This document shows, one piece after another, positions 1-6,812 of a stretch of DNA of 23,768 nt. A program made the translations under genes and the position numbers. How positions within the stretch are numbered: the first letter of the stretch is position 1; each line of letters begins with the position of its first letter. The stretch is taken from assembly GCA_038063195.1 (NCBI GenBank), contig JBBTVO010000033.1, forward strand, positions 1-23,768, given 5' to 3'. The DNA comes from JBBTVO01 sp038063195 (GTDB lineage Bacteria; Patescibacteriota; Microgenomatia; Levybacterales; UBA12049). The notes below the pieces were generated by a model. That model was given only the letters and a program-made list of their open reading frames with translations. It was not told the DNA's origin and ran no database searches.

Positions 1-90
1 ATCCCCAAATCGGAAAAAGAATTATTGTCCACGAAAAAAATCCCGGAAAAATTTCGAGAAGTCTTCGGGTTTTTATTGGATAGAGTTTAA
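1..90 (+). CDS. Possible 3' end of an upstream gene (partial)
   Basis: Reading frame 1 is open from the window edge to a TAA at 88-90 and encodes about 29 residues rich in Lys, Glu and Phe, ending FLLDRV. The composition is protein-like and would place a plus-strand gene convergent with tatD. The other two plus frames are also open for about 80-130 bases, so the choice of frame is uncertain. No family can be recognised. Confidence 0.3.
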   Translation: MPKSEKELLSTKKIPEKFREVFGFLLDRV

Positions 91-123
91 AAAATTTAGC
101 GAAATATTTTGTCATAAAATTAG

Positions 124-158
124 TATTATGTATTAAGTATTACGTATCAAGTATTAAG
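124..158. repeat. Five phased 7-bp degenerate tandem repeats at the 3' end of tatD
   Basis: Five consecutive heptamers with consensus TATTAAG, each with no more than two changes, run without a phase slip. They cover the tatD stop codon (147-149 on the minus strand) and its last codons, so the repeat encodes the end of the protein. Similar 7-bp-phased arrays with other consensus sequences occur in at least five other gaps of this window. Confidence 0.75.
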
Positions 159-959
159 ATTGAATAATTTCTCTGCGTTTTCGGTAGTCTCGTGTTTTAC
201 TTCCTCAAAGGGGACACCCTTGATTTTGGCTATAAACTGCCCGACAATTATAACATAAGAAGGCTCATTCCTACTACCGCGGTACGGCTTTGGAGTAAGA
301 TATGGACTGTCGGTCTCAGTTACGATTCTGTCTATTGGCGTTTGTTTAATCAGATTCGTAAGTAAAGTGTCTTCACCCGGGGCAAAGCCTTCGTAAGTAA
401 TATTTCCGTCAAAACCTACATAAAATCCAAGACTAAGAGCACTCTTGAGAAATTCAATATTTCCTGACATACAATGAAACATTCCCGGAGGATCAAGTAG
501 ATCATTTTTATAGTGATTTAATATTTCAATAATTTCTTTTCCCGCATGTCTATTGTGGATTTGGAGGGGTAGTTTAAGTTTCAAAGATAATTCTATTTGT
601 TTTACGAAAATATCTTTTTGAAGTTGGGGATCTACAATTCCGTTTGATTGATACTTATAAAAATCCATCCCGCATTCACCAATCCCCACAACTTTTGAAT
701 TTTTTGCTAACTTTTCAAGTTTTGCCAACCAATCTTCTTCAAGTTTGTCAGCATGATGAGGATGGACACCTACTATCGCATAAAGTTCGCCAGCTGGCGA
801 ATCATATTTTTCCGCCAACTCTACAGCTTTTTGACTTGAATCAAGCTTGGTCCCGACATTTATAATTTTTGTAACACCTTTTTCAAACGCCCGCTTTATC
901 ACTTCATCCGCATCTTTTTCGAAAGAGTGAAAATTCAAATGACAATGTACGTCAATCAT
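147..959 (-). CDS. tatD: TatD-family metal-dependent hydrolase (DNase)
   Basis: The 270-residue product has the TatD TIM-barrel metal ligands in order: HxH at residues 5-7, Glu95 in GECGMD, His135 in QIHNRH, His162 in FHCMSGN and Asp217 in TETDSPYL, followed by the family-typical RGSRNEPSYV segment (227-236). Length is normal for the family. TatD proteins are cytoplasmic two-metal nucleases (3'-5' exonuclease activity on damaged or single-stranded DNA in E. coli); the exact substrate here cannot be read from sequence. It is the last gene of the metG-DUF2079-tatD operon: its ATG starts one base after the end of the DUF2079 gene. metG next to tatD is a common bacterial arrangement, which supports the call. 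Confidence 0.93.
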   Translation of the reverse strand: MIDVHCHLNFHSFEKDADEVIKRAFEKGVTKIINVGTKLDSSQKAVELAEKYDSPAGELYAIVGVHPHHADKLEEDWLAKLEKLAKNSKVVGIGECGMDFYKYQSNGIVDPQLQKDIFVKQIELSLKLKLPLQIHNRHAGKEIIEILNHYKNDLLDPPGMFHCMSGNIEFLKSALSLGFYVGFDGNITYEGFAPGEDTLLTNLIKQTPIDRIVTETDSPYLTPKPYRGSRNEPSYVIIVGQFIAKIKGVPFEEVKHETTENAEKLFNLNT

Positions 960-960
960 A

Positions 961-2406
961 TTAGTAATTTATCTTGTAAAGAGTAGCATAGCTGATATTT
1001 CGTACTTTTTTAATTCTTCCAGCGCTTTCCATATTTCTAACAGCACTTTGGAAGTGTTCATTGGATTCCAAAAGCTGAGTGATAGTTTGGTTTGGACGAA
1101 GATCTAAGATCATATATTCCGGTTTGCCTGCAAATTCAAGCCACCAGCAATCTTCACAAATTCCATTAAAAGTTTTAATCCGGGGATAAATTAAATAGAT
1201 CTCTTTTCTGTGTGATAAATGCGGAATAAGATTTTGTGTAGTCGCTAGGCCTGCATTTTTAGGAATTTGACTGAAAAGATTATTATTATCTTTCATCCAT
1301 TCTTCACTCCTCCAATAGATGGGCTTTGATAGCTTGTTGAGTGGAAAATGAAAAATAAATTGCTGTGACAAGGCGATTATGAGTAATAAAAGTACAATTA
1401 AAGCTAGATTTAGATACTTTTTGTTCAACCTTCTAATAAATCCTAATGTGTCTAGAGTTCCTAAGAAGAGGAATATCGCAAGTATTGCATGGTGGTGGGT
1501 AAAAGGACTCCACATTCTGTTAAACCCAGGACCAGTAATAAAAAATTGAGCAAGATTTGTTGTAATTGCAGCAAGCGATCCCAGAGAGAAAACGGGCAAG
1601 AAAGAAAACCAACCGAGAGAATATATCCAAGTTTGTATTTTTTGTGGATCATTGAATAGGTCTTTTACAACTTGAAAAGGATTATGTGAAATCTGAGGGA
1701 GATACTCATATCCTACGGGTGATAAAAGACTTACGATTCTTGTTTCAATTAAACTTGAAAATATACCCAATACAATAAACAAAATTGCAGATTTACGATA
1801 GCCCTTTCTAAAAAAATATATAAAGCCTAGTCCAGCAAGCACTAATCCCATATCCTCTTGAGTGAAGAGAGCTAGGGTTAAAGATAGTAAAAATAATTTC
1901 TTTCTTTTAGCTTCTAGGAAGTAGATAGACCAAGCAAATAATCCTATTCCTATAACGATGGGGTGAAAGTCAAAAAAAATAGCAAACTGAATACCATAAA
2001 ACAAGCTATACAGGAAGGCAATTGAAAAACAAACAAAAGGAGAAAATTTTCTTATTTTTGTAACTAAATATACTGCTACTGTTGAAAAACTTATCCATAT
2101 GGATTGGAAAATTAACAAAATCTTGACGTTATCCCAGATCCAATACAATGGAGCAAGAAGAGGAAGAGTGAGTGTCAGATGGTCTCCTAGAATTAGCCTC
2201 TCCTTGATCGTGTTGTAAGGAAAAAGAAAATTTGAATATTGCCACACCGCCTGATCATAAATTCCTAGATCAAATCCGCCCGACTGAAAATGCATATGTC
2301 TTAAGATAGAGAGAGTGGAGTAAAGAATTGATAATATAATGACCCAAAGTATAAGAAATCTAAAATTAAACTTATCATTTATCAATAATCTTCGAAGATT
2401 TTCCAT
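961..2406 (-). CDS. DUF2079 multi-pass membrane protein
   Basis: The 481-residue protein is highly hydrophobic, with roughly ten membrane segments and a short hydrophilic C-terminal part after about residue 360. The N-terminal signature FDLGIYDQAVW (45-55) followed by GDHLTLTLPLLAPLYW is the hallmark of DUF2079 membrane proteins. That family is thought to have a GT-C-like glycosyltransferase fold, but its reaction is unknown; a conserved Asp in the first outside loop (FDLG) fits that idea. It lies between metG (11-base gap) and tatD (1-base gap) and is presumably co-transcribed. Nothing in the sequence links it to translation; it probably rides in the operon. Confidence 0.85.
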   Translation of the reverse strand: MENLRRLLINDKFNFRFLILWVIILSILYSTLSILRHMHFQSGGFDLGIYDQAVWQYSNFLFPYNTIKERLILGDHLTLTLPLLAPLYWIWDNVKILLIFQSIWISFSTVAVYLVTKIRKFSPFVCFSIAFLYSLFYGIQFAIFFDFHPIVIGIGLFAWSIYFLEAKRKKLFLLSLTLALFTQEDMGLVLAGLGFIYFFRKGYRKSAILFIVLGIFSSLIETRIVSLLSPVGYEYLPQISHNPFQVVKDLFNDPQKIQTWIYSLGWFSFLPVFSLGSLAAITTNLAQFFITGPGFNRMWSPFTHHHAILAIFLFLGTLDTLGFIRRLNKKYLNLALIVLLLLIIALSQQFIFHFPLNKLSKPIYWRSEEWMKDNNNLFSQIPKNAGLATTQNLIPHLSHRKEIYLIYPRIKTFNGICEDCWWLEFAGKPEYMILDLRPNQTITQLLESNEHFQSAVRNMESAGRIKKVRNISYATLYKINY

Positions 2407-2417
2407 ATTACTTAAGA

Positions 2418-3842
2418 TTATAATCTAGGAAATAGTGGCTTTTGGGATGTTATTTTTGGACCTTTGAATTGTTCTTCGATTTTTCTTGCAGTCTCTGGAA
2501 GAAATGGTTCAAGAAGCGCTGCAATTTCCTGAATTTGGTCAATTGAATGAGCAAGAACACTTTTGATTTTCGGGTCCTGTTTATCTAGAAGCGCCCAGGG
2601 CTTTTCTTCATTAATAAATTTATCCAAATCCGAAATTTTAGTCCAGACGAAAGATAAAGCATCGTTAAATTTGAACTCGGAAATTGGGCCTGTATATTCC
2701 TCGACATCTATCAAGTGTTCTGAAATCCTACTCTCTGAGCCCATCTGTGTATAATTTGAATTTTCGCAAAGCTTCGCAACCCGGGCAATTAAATTCCCAA
2801 GCCCATTTGCAAGATCAGCATTGTACGCTTCTTTAAACTTATCTTCTGAAAAATCTCCGTCTGAAAAGGGAGAAATATGTTTGAGAAAATAGAATCTTAA
2901 GGCATCAGCGCCATATTTTTCTATAATATCTACCGGGTCAATTACATTCCCAAGACTTTTTGACATTTTTTGTCCGTTCACAGTTATATATTCATGGACA
3001 AAGATACTTTTCGGAAGAGGAAGCCCAGCAGAAAGAAGAAATGCTGGCCAGTAAATTGCATGAAACCTTAAGATTCCTTTTCCCAAAACATGAATATCAG
3101 CAGGCCAACTTTGTGGAGCTCCGCTTCTGTAAATATTAAGCGCATCGAACCAAACATACATTTTTTGTGTATCATCATTCGCAACGCTTACACCCCAATT
3201 CCTTGCTCTTTCATTTGAGCGGGAAATACTTATATCGGAAAGCCCCCGTTTTAAAAATGCCAAAACTTCATTTTTCCGTCTCTGCGAATAAATTTTTATC
3301 TTGTTATTTTCAATAATATCTTCAAGTTGTTTTTGATATTTGGAAAGCCTGAAGAAATAATTTTCTTCGCTTACTTCTTCAAGTTTTTTCCCCGGATGTT
3401 CGAAGCATTCACCATTTTCATTCAACTCACTCTTTTCGTAAAAAAGCTCGCATCCTACGCAATAGAGTCCTGTATAGGATTTTTTATAAATATCTCCGGA
3501 TTTATTGCAAAGATTCCAAAGTTCCTGTGAAGAGCGGTGATGATCGGGACTGCTTCCTCTTTGAAAAACATCAAATTTTACATTTAGTTTTTCCGCCAAT
3601 TCTTCAAAAAGCTTAGCATTTTTATCCACCAATTCCTGAACTGGAATTTTAAGTGCTTCGGCAGCCTGAACATTTTTGAGCGAATTATCATCAGATCCGC
3701 AAAGAAGAAGCACATCATCTCCAATTTGCCGATGAAATCTGGCAATTGTATCTGATTGCACAAATTCAAGCACATGGCCTATATGAGGCTTGGCATTTAC
3801 ATAAGGAATCGCATTGGTTATAAAAAATTTATTTCTGTTCAT
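2418..3842 (-). CDS. metG: Methionyl-tRNA synthetase
   Basis: Class Ia synthetase that charges tRNA-Met in the cytoplasm. The HIGH motif is at residues 20-23 and KMSKS at 292-296. One zinc knuckle of CxxC...CxxH type is present (C128, C131, C146, H149), as in the T. thermophilus-like form. The WFDALNIY segment (231-238) lies in the catalytic domain. At 474 residues it has the catalytic and anticodon-binding domains but no C-terminal tRNA-binding/dimerisation extension. It is the first gene of the metG-DUF2079-tatD operon. The promoter just upstream predicts a transcript that begins at the ATG itself, so translation is probably leaderless; no Shine-Dalgarno is seen. Confidence 0.96.
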   Translation of the reverse strand: MNRNKFFITNAIPYVNAKPHIGHVLEFVQSDTIARFHRQIGDDVLLLCGSDDNSLKNVQAAEALKIPVQELVDKNAKLFEELAEKLNVKFDVFQRGSSPDHHRSSQELWNLCNKSGDIYKKSYTGLYCVGCELFYEKSELNENGECFEHPGKKLEEVSEENYFFRLSKYQKQLEDIIENNKIKIYSQRRKNEVLAFLKRGLSDISISRSNERARNWGVSVANDDTQKMYVWFDALNIYRSGAPQSWPADIHVLGKGILRFHAIYWPAFLLSAGLPLPKSIFVHEYITVNGQKMSKSLGNVIDPVDIIEKYGADALRFYFLKHISPFSDGDFSEDKFKEAYNADLANGLGNLIARVAKLCENSNYTQMGSESRISEHLIDVEEYTGPISEFKFNDALSFVWTKISDLDKFINEEKPWALLDKQDPKIKSVLAHSIDQIQEIAALLEPFLPETARKIEEQFKGPKITSQKPLFPRL

Positions 3843-3848
3843 GGGCTA

Positions 3849-3877
3849 ATTTTAACAGACAACCTTTTATCTAACAA
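3849..3877 (-). promoter_or_regulatory. metG promoter, leaderless
   Basis: On the minus strand TTGTTA and TAAAAT are separated by 17 bases, and the -10 box is extended (TGTTAAAAT). The expected start of transcription, about 7 bases downstream, falls on the A of the metG ATG (3842). Confidence 0.65.
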
Positions 3878-3899
3878 TAGATTGGGATTAATTTGCTTA

Positions 3900-3928
3900 T
3901 TGAAAGATCATTACGGAAGTATTATAAT
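3900..3928 (+). promoter_or_regulatory. Promoter of the RelB/YafQ module, leaderless
   Basis: TTGAAA (3900-3905), 17 bases, TATAAT (3923-3928); a second TATAAT overlaps at 3929-3934. Transcription should start near 3935, three bases before the ATG at 3938. It is divergent from the metG promoter. It also rules out the longer in-frame start at 3893, which would lie upstream of the -35 box. Confidence 0.7.
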
Positions 3929-3937
3929 TATAATGTT

Positions 3938-4225
3938 ATGAATAGAACAACGCTTCAGATCCCAATGAGCACACAGTTGCGAGAGCAGGCGGAGAAGCAG
4001 GCATTTCAACAAGGTTTTTCTTCTCTCCAGGAAGCAGTAAGACTTTTTTTAAGTAAATTAGCAAAGGGTGCTCTTGATATAACTTTTGAAAAAAGCGTTC
4101 AATTATCTCCGAAGGCTATTAAGAGATACGATAAGATGATTGATGAAATTGAAAAAGGCAAAGTTAAGACTAAGACTTTTACTGATGTAGATACATTGAT
4201 GAAACATCTCCATAGTGAAAATTGA
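3938..4225 (+). CDS. RelB/DinJ-type antitoxin
   Basis: A 95-residue protein beginning MNRTTLQIPMSTQLREQAEK, with the N-terminal ribbon-helix-helix pattern of RelB/DinJ antitoxins (a short beta strand then two helices; QEAVRLFLSKLAKGA resembles the second helix) and a charged C-terminal half that would wrap the toxin. I chose ATG 3938 over an upstream in-frame start because a consensus promoter lies between them. The gene overlaps the toxin start by 11 bases, which suggests translational coupling. Known members repress their own operon by binding operator DNA; here the promoter region 3900-3937 is the likely target. It could equally be called a generic RHH antitoxin. Confidence 0.82.
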   Translation: MNRTTLQIPMSTQLREQAEKQAFQQGFSSLQEAVRLFLSKLAKGALDITFEKSVQLSPKAIKRYDKMIDEIEKGKVKTKTFTDVDTLMKHLHSEN

Positions 4226-4481
4226 ACTTCATCCAGATTTTAAGAAGTCTTATAGGAAGCGCATTAAAAATAATTCTAAATTGGTCACAAAAACTAAAGA
4301 TAGAATCGAGATTTATAGAGAAAATCCCTCAAATTCAATCTTGAAAGATCACGCACTAAAAGGAAGTGGAAATAGTATTAGAGCATTTTCAATAACAGGA
4401 GATTTTAGAATTATTTACAAGCGGATTTCAAAAGACCATATACTTTTTCTTGACATCGGTACGCACAATCAAGTTTATTAA
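4215..4481 (+). CDS. YafQ/RelE-family mRNA interferase toxin
   Basis: An 88-residue RelE-superfamily toxin starting at GTG 4215, inside the end of the antitoxin gene. The N-terminal HPDFKKSYRK and the C-terminal pattern DHALKGS...RAFSITGDFRIIYK...GTHNQVY match the YafQ subgroup, which cleaves mRNA at the ribosome. Candidate catalytic residues are His46, Arg56, Asp63, Arg65, His84 and Tyr88. The second histidine of E. coli YafQ (H63) has no obvious counterpart (Ser59/Ile60 here), so activity may rest on the remaining residues. Neutralised by the preceding RelB-like protein. Confidence 0.85.
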   Translation: MKIELHPDFKKSYRKRIKNNSKLVTKTKDRIEIYRENPSNSILKDHALKGSGNSIRAFSITGDFRIIYKRISKDHILFLDIGTHNQVY

Positions 4482-4525
4482 TGGTTTATTACTAAAGATA
4501 TACCAGTATACCTGTAGTGAATATA

Positions 4526-4553
4526 ATTACTAATATACTAGTATATTAGTAAT
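4526..4553. repeat. 28-bp perfect palindrome downstream of the toxin gene
   Basis: The whole 28-bp stretch equals its own reverse complement, centred on CTAG (4538-4541). It would form a long AT-rich stem as RNA or a cruciform as DNA. It lies 45 bases after the toxin stop. No U-run follows, so it is not a standard intrinsic terminator; it may still end both this operon and the convergent membrane-protein operon, or bind a dimeric protein. Confidence 0.8.
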
Positions 4554-4560
4554 TTGAGCT

Positions 4561-4576
4561 GTTTATTATAATAAAC
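4561..4576. repeat. 16-bp perfect palindrome
   Basis: GTTTATTATAATAAAC reads the same on both strands. It starts eight bases after the 28-bp palindrome, and a weaker one (TATACCAGTATA, 4499-4510) precedes both, so three symmetric elements stand in a row. The rest of the gap to 4655 shows no gene. Confidence 0.7.
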
Positions 4577-4655
4577 GAAGAAAAGCAAAGATTCGATAGA
4601 GCAATTCTAGCAGAGAAGTAAAAACCTAACAAGGATTTATTGAGTCAAATTAGTG

Positions 4656-5234
4656 CTAGTATAGATAAATCTGGATGACTCGACTGCCACCCTTTTCAAA
4701 TATCGCAAAGTAACCCCAACCTAAGCCCTTATGATCTCCGTCGCTGTCGATTTTATTGATAGCCCAATCTTTGTTGATGCCTAATGCTATTATCGCTTCT
4801 TTAGGTAAACATCTTTCATTTTTATATAAACTTTGAATCCCTAAACATAACTTATTTTCCTTAAGCTTCTCTACGTAAAAATTAATAATGTCTTCAAATG
4901 ATGAAGAACTTTTATAAAGCAAAATGACACTGTCGGATTGGGTAATGCTTCCTTGGCTGAAAGAGTAGGTCGCTACGAGTGTTTGGGGAGGAGATAAATT
5001 AATTTTTGCTTTCCAAATTCCCTTGGGAATTAAAAAATAACCAATTAAAAATACCGTAGTAATGAAAATTATAGCCCGTATTTTAGTTTTGTTTTTGATA
5101 TATCTTGAGGGAAATCTAAATGTTAGAATTAATGCTAATACTAATCCCATAAAGAACATTAATAAGATTCTTAGCCACATTGCAGATACGAATAAAACAA
5201 TCCAATTAAGATTTTGACTAAAAAAGCTATCCAT
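4656..5234 (-). CDS. Membrane-anchored protein of unknown function
   Basis: A 192-residue protein. Two hydrophobic segments (about 15-40 and 53-71) are followed by a C-terminal domain of about 110 residues that is predicted to lie outside the membrane. That domain contains two cysteines (in KLCLGIQ and NERCLPK) which could form a disulfide if extracellular, and the segment SFEDIINFYVEKLKENKLC, which has the look of a small alpha/beta fold. I do not recognise a family. Its ATG lies three bases after the end of the 111-aa gene, so the two are co-transcribed and may form a membrane pair. Confidence 0.7.
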   Translation of the reverse strand: MDSFFSQNLNWIVLFVSAMWLRILLMFFMGLVLALILTFRFPSRYIKNKTKIRAIIFITTVFLIGYFLIPKGIWKAKINLSPPQTLVATYSFSQGSITQSDSVILLYKSSSSFEDIINFYVEKLKENKLCLGIQSLYKNERCLPKEAIIALGINKDWAINKIDSDGDHKGLGWGYFAIFEKGGSRVIQIYLY

Positions 5235-5237
5235 AAC

Positions 5238-5573
5238 TTATTTATTGTACACGAAAAATAAATCTAGGGATATGAAGAGGGCGAGGAGGATGAGGAAGAA
5301 AAAGACATGAGTTAAGTTTAGAATTCTTAAAACTAGATAAAGAGCTACGAATGCTCCGATGAAGGCTCCGCGGCGGAAGTTTTTCAGGACAAAAGAGGAA
5401 ATTCCAAAAATAAAGACGAAGAGTAGCGCAAGGAAAATATAGCTCATTCCTAGATGGATTCCTCCAAAAGTGAATTCAGAATTTGGGGTTTGATTAAAAA
5501 CTAAATAAATTAGTATTCCAAGAGAGAGAAGGCTAAGGAATAAAGCCGGCAGGAAATTCTTTATTTTTCTCAT
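5238..5573 (-). CDS. Small four-TM membrane protein of unknown function
   Basis: A 111-residue, almost wholly hydrophobic protein with about four membrane helices (roughly 9-26, 42-63, 70-86 and 88-108) and short basic loops (MRKIKNF, KNFRRG). No family motif is recognised. First gene of a two-gene minus-strand unit; an extended -10 box just upstream predicts a leaderless transcript. Divergent from the hrcA operon across a 459-base spacer. Confidence 0.65.
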   Translation of the reverse strand: MRKIKNFLPALFLSLLSLGILIYLVFNQTPNSEFTFGGIHLGMSYIFLALLFVFIFGISSFVLKNFRRGAFIGAFVALYLVLRILNLTHVFFFLILLALFISLDLFFVYNK

Positions 5574-5579
5574 AATTAG

Positions 5580-5588
5580 ATTTTAACA
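5580..5588 (-). promoter_or_regulatory. Extended -10 promoter of the small membrane-protein operon
   Basis: Minus-strand TGTTAAAAT, identical to the metG extended -10, lies six bases before the ATG at 5573, so transcription would start at or within the start codon. No convincing -35 box is seen. Confidence 0.5.
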
Positions 5589-5599
5589 CAAGTCTTTTT

Positions 5600-5623
5600 C
5601 TTCTCTTTTGCCGAAAAGAGAAG
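5600..5623. repeat. 10-bp inverted repeat (hairpin)
   Basis: CTTCTCTTTT and AAAAGAGAAG flank a GCCG loop. On the minus strand it lies just before the promoter of the 111-aa gene; there is no T-run typical of a terminator on the plus strand. The remaining spacer 5624-5830 shows no clear gene. Confidence 0.6.
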
Positions 5624-5832
5624 CAGAAACTCTTCGCCAAGTTGGTGCTCGTGCTTTTGAATCTCACTCATTCGTCGGGTGATTTCGGTCCACGCTTGTC
5701 AAGCAAGCGAGCTCCTTTCAGTCCGCTCCCTCCTCAACAAGTTTGTGAGGAATCCCCCTGATCTCATTCGTTCGATTCTCATGCACTGTGCTCCAAGAGG
5801 CGAAATACTAAAAGACATAGAAAATTCGGGGC

Positions 5833-5861
5833 TTGACAGATTTTAGCAGTCGTGTTATATT
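5833..5861 (+). promoter_or_regulatory. hrcA operon promoter (vegetative sigma type)
   Basis: TTGACA (5833-5838), a 17-base spacer and TATATT (5856-5861) preceded by TGT, giving an extended -10. Transcription should begin near 5868. This is the best consensus promoter in the window and is overlapped by the CIRCE operator, so HrcA would block it directly. Confidence 0.85.
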
Positions 5862-5869
5862 AGTGCTAA
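5843..5869. promoter_or_regulatory. CIRCE operator (HrcA binding site)
   Basis: The arms TTAGCAGTC and TAGTGCTAA flank a nine-base spacer, exactly the 9-9-9 layout of CIRCE (TTAGCACTC-N9-GAGTGCTAA) with one change per arm. It begins in the promoter spacer and runs through the -10 box to the expected transcription start. No second CIRCE copy was found before grpE, dnaK, dnaJ or the clp genes, so one site appears to control the whole operon. Confidence 0.9.
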
Positions 5870-5936
5870 TCCAAGCACAGCTTGTAAATTACAAGCACAA
5901 AATTACAAATTCCAAAAGTTTTGATATTTGAATTTT
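5867..5936. repeat. Phased 7-bp repeats in the hrcA leader
   Basis: Starting within the last bases of CIRCE, the leader can be cut into ten consecutive heptamers; the middle ones are close to ATTACAA, with the last three drifting to T-rich units. The direct repeat AAGCACA recurs after exactly 21 bases (5873 and 5894). The perfect dyad GCTTGTAA-A-TTACAAGC (5880-5896) is embedded and could be a second operator or a leader hairpin. Confidence 0.55.
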
Positions 5937-5945
5937 AGGGATTGT

Positions 5946-5983
5946 CCCGCTGGTAGTTTTCAGTCGGGATCCCGCATTTGCGG
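5946..5983 (+). promoter_or_regulatory. Two adjacent hairpins in the hrcA leader
   Basis: CCCG-CTG pairs with CAG-T-CGGG (5946-5968, one bulged T) and CCGCA pairs with TGCGG (5972-5983). They are the only GC-rich part of the roughly 165-base leader. They may protect the mRNA or act in regulation; no known riboswitch is recognised. Confidence 0.45.
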
Positions 5984-5992
5984 TGATAATTT

Positions 5993-6034
5993 ATTTAGGA
6001 TTTGGAATTTAGTGCTTAGTATTTAATACTTTAT
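5993..6034. repeat. Phased 7-bp repeats abutting the hrcA start
   Basis: Six consecutive heptamers with consensus ATTTAGT (the last two more diverged) run straight into the hrcA ATG at 6033. No Shine-Dalgarno is possible within them. Confidence 0.6.
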
Positions 6035-6767
6035 GCAGAATTTGACACAGAGGCAAATTGAAATTCTAAAGCATCTTATAGAAGAGTACATTGAAACCGC
6101 ACAAGCAGTCGGATCTGAAACGCTTGAGAAAAAAAGAAACATCAGCGCTTCTCCTGCAACTATCAGAAACGAGATGGTAAAGTTGACAGAGCTTGGATAC
6201 TTACAAAAACCTCATTCTTCTTCGGGGCGAACACCAACCTCCGAAGGTATGAAATTCTATGTCAATCAATTGATGAAAGAGAAAGAGATTTCAGTTACGG
6301 AAGAGGTGGAACTTAAAGAAAAGGTTTGGGATTATAGAGCTCAACAGCCAAGACTTCTTAAAGAAATTGCCAAATCACTTGCAGAGAAAACAAATGCATT
6401 ATCAATCGTAGCAACAGATGAAGGTGAATTTTACTGCTCAGGTTATTCGAATATTTTGGACATGCCGGAGTTTTTCGATATAGATCTTACCCGCAATCTT
6501 TTAGGTGCAATTGATGAAATAAATTATTTTAGTAAGATTTTTGAAAATACGGAGAATGATGACGAGATTCACATTTTATTGGGAGAGGAGCTTGGACCAA
6601 GACTGGCTGCTGGACCATACGGATTTGTTTTTGGGTATTTTAAAACGGCAAAACACACGACAGGTGAAATTGGAGTAATCGGTCCTACAAGACTAAATTA
6701 TACATATATAGTTCCGGCCGTACGATACTTTACAAATATGGTAAAAGAACTGGCCGAAGGATGGTAA
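6033..6767 (+). CDS. hrcA: Heat-inducible transcription repressor HrcA (short form)
   Basis: Repressor of class I heat-shock genes, binding CIRCE. The N-terminal winged helix (about 1-75) is well conserved: LTQRQIEILKHLIEEYIETAQAVGS, then SASPATIRNEM and LGYLQKPHSSSGRTPTSEG. (The first of these is split here: LTQRQIEILKHLIEEY, then IETAQAVGS.) The rest, 244 residues in total against about 340 in most bacteria, retains the C-terminal GEIGVIGPTRLNY signature (216-228) but has a reduced middle domain. First gene of hrcA-grpE-dnaK-dnaJ, with a consensus promoter and CIRCE 165 bases upstream, so it is autoregulated. In known systems GroEL keeps HrcA active; groEL is not in this window. Confidence 0.93.
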   Translation: MQNLTQRQIEILKHLIEEYIETAQAVGSETLEKKRNISASPATIRNEMVKLTELGYLQKPHSSSGRTPTSEGMKFYVNQLMKEKEISVTEEVELKEKVWDYRAQQPRLLKEIAKSLAEKTNALSIVATDEGEFYCSGYSNILDMPEFFDIDLTRNLLGAIDEINYFSKIFENTENDDEIHILLGEELGPRLAAGPYGFVFGYFKTAKHTTGEIGVIGPTRLNYTYIVPAVRYFTNMVKELAEGW

Positions 6768-6770
6768 AAA

Positions 6771-6801
6771 TAGCAACTAGCAATTAGCGATTAGCAACTA
6801 G
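6771..6801. repeat. 31-bp heptamer repeat, copy 1 (hrcA-grpE gap)
   Basis: Four tandem heptamers of consensus TAGCRAY plus a final TAG. Only two of 31 positions differ from the copy at 18527-18557, which sits in another gap of the same strand more than 11 kb away. It begins three bases after the hrcA stop codon. Confidence 0.85.
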
Positions 6802-6812
6802 TAAAATGAGAG

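Larger units (their letters stand above)
5576..5782 (-). pseudogene. Possible decayed short reading frame in a GC-richer spacer
   Basis: On the minus strand an ATG at 5780-5782 opens a frame that runs to a TAA at 5576-5578, broken only by one TGA at 5699-5701. The predicted peptide is rich in Arg, Glu and Lys, and the sequence is visibly richer in G and C than its neighbours. It may be a broken small gene, a structured RNA, or a dispersed intergenic repeat; I cannot decide. Its end is two bases from the start of the following membrane-protein gene and overlaps that gene's promoter. Confidence 0.3.

Noticed and set aside
3893..3937. Longer N-terminus for the RelB-like antitoxin from ATG 3893
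   Set aside because: The extension covers a TTGAAA-N17-TATAAT promoter and does not fit the RelB N-terminus, which starts at MNRTTLQIP.
5699..5701. TGA read as a sense codon (recoding) in the 5576-5782 frame
   Set aside because: All clear genes here use TGA sparingly but as a stop (tatD, the 108-aa gene), and there is no sign of the UGA-glycine code of Gracilibacteria; a decayed or non-coding sequence is simpler.
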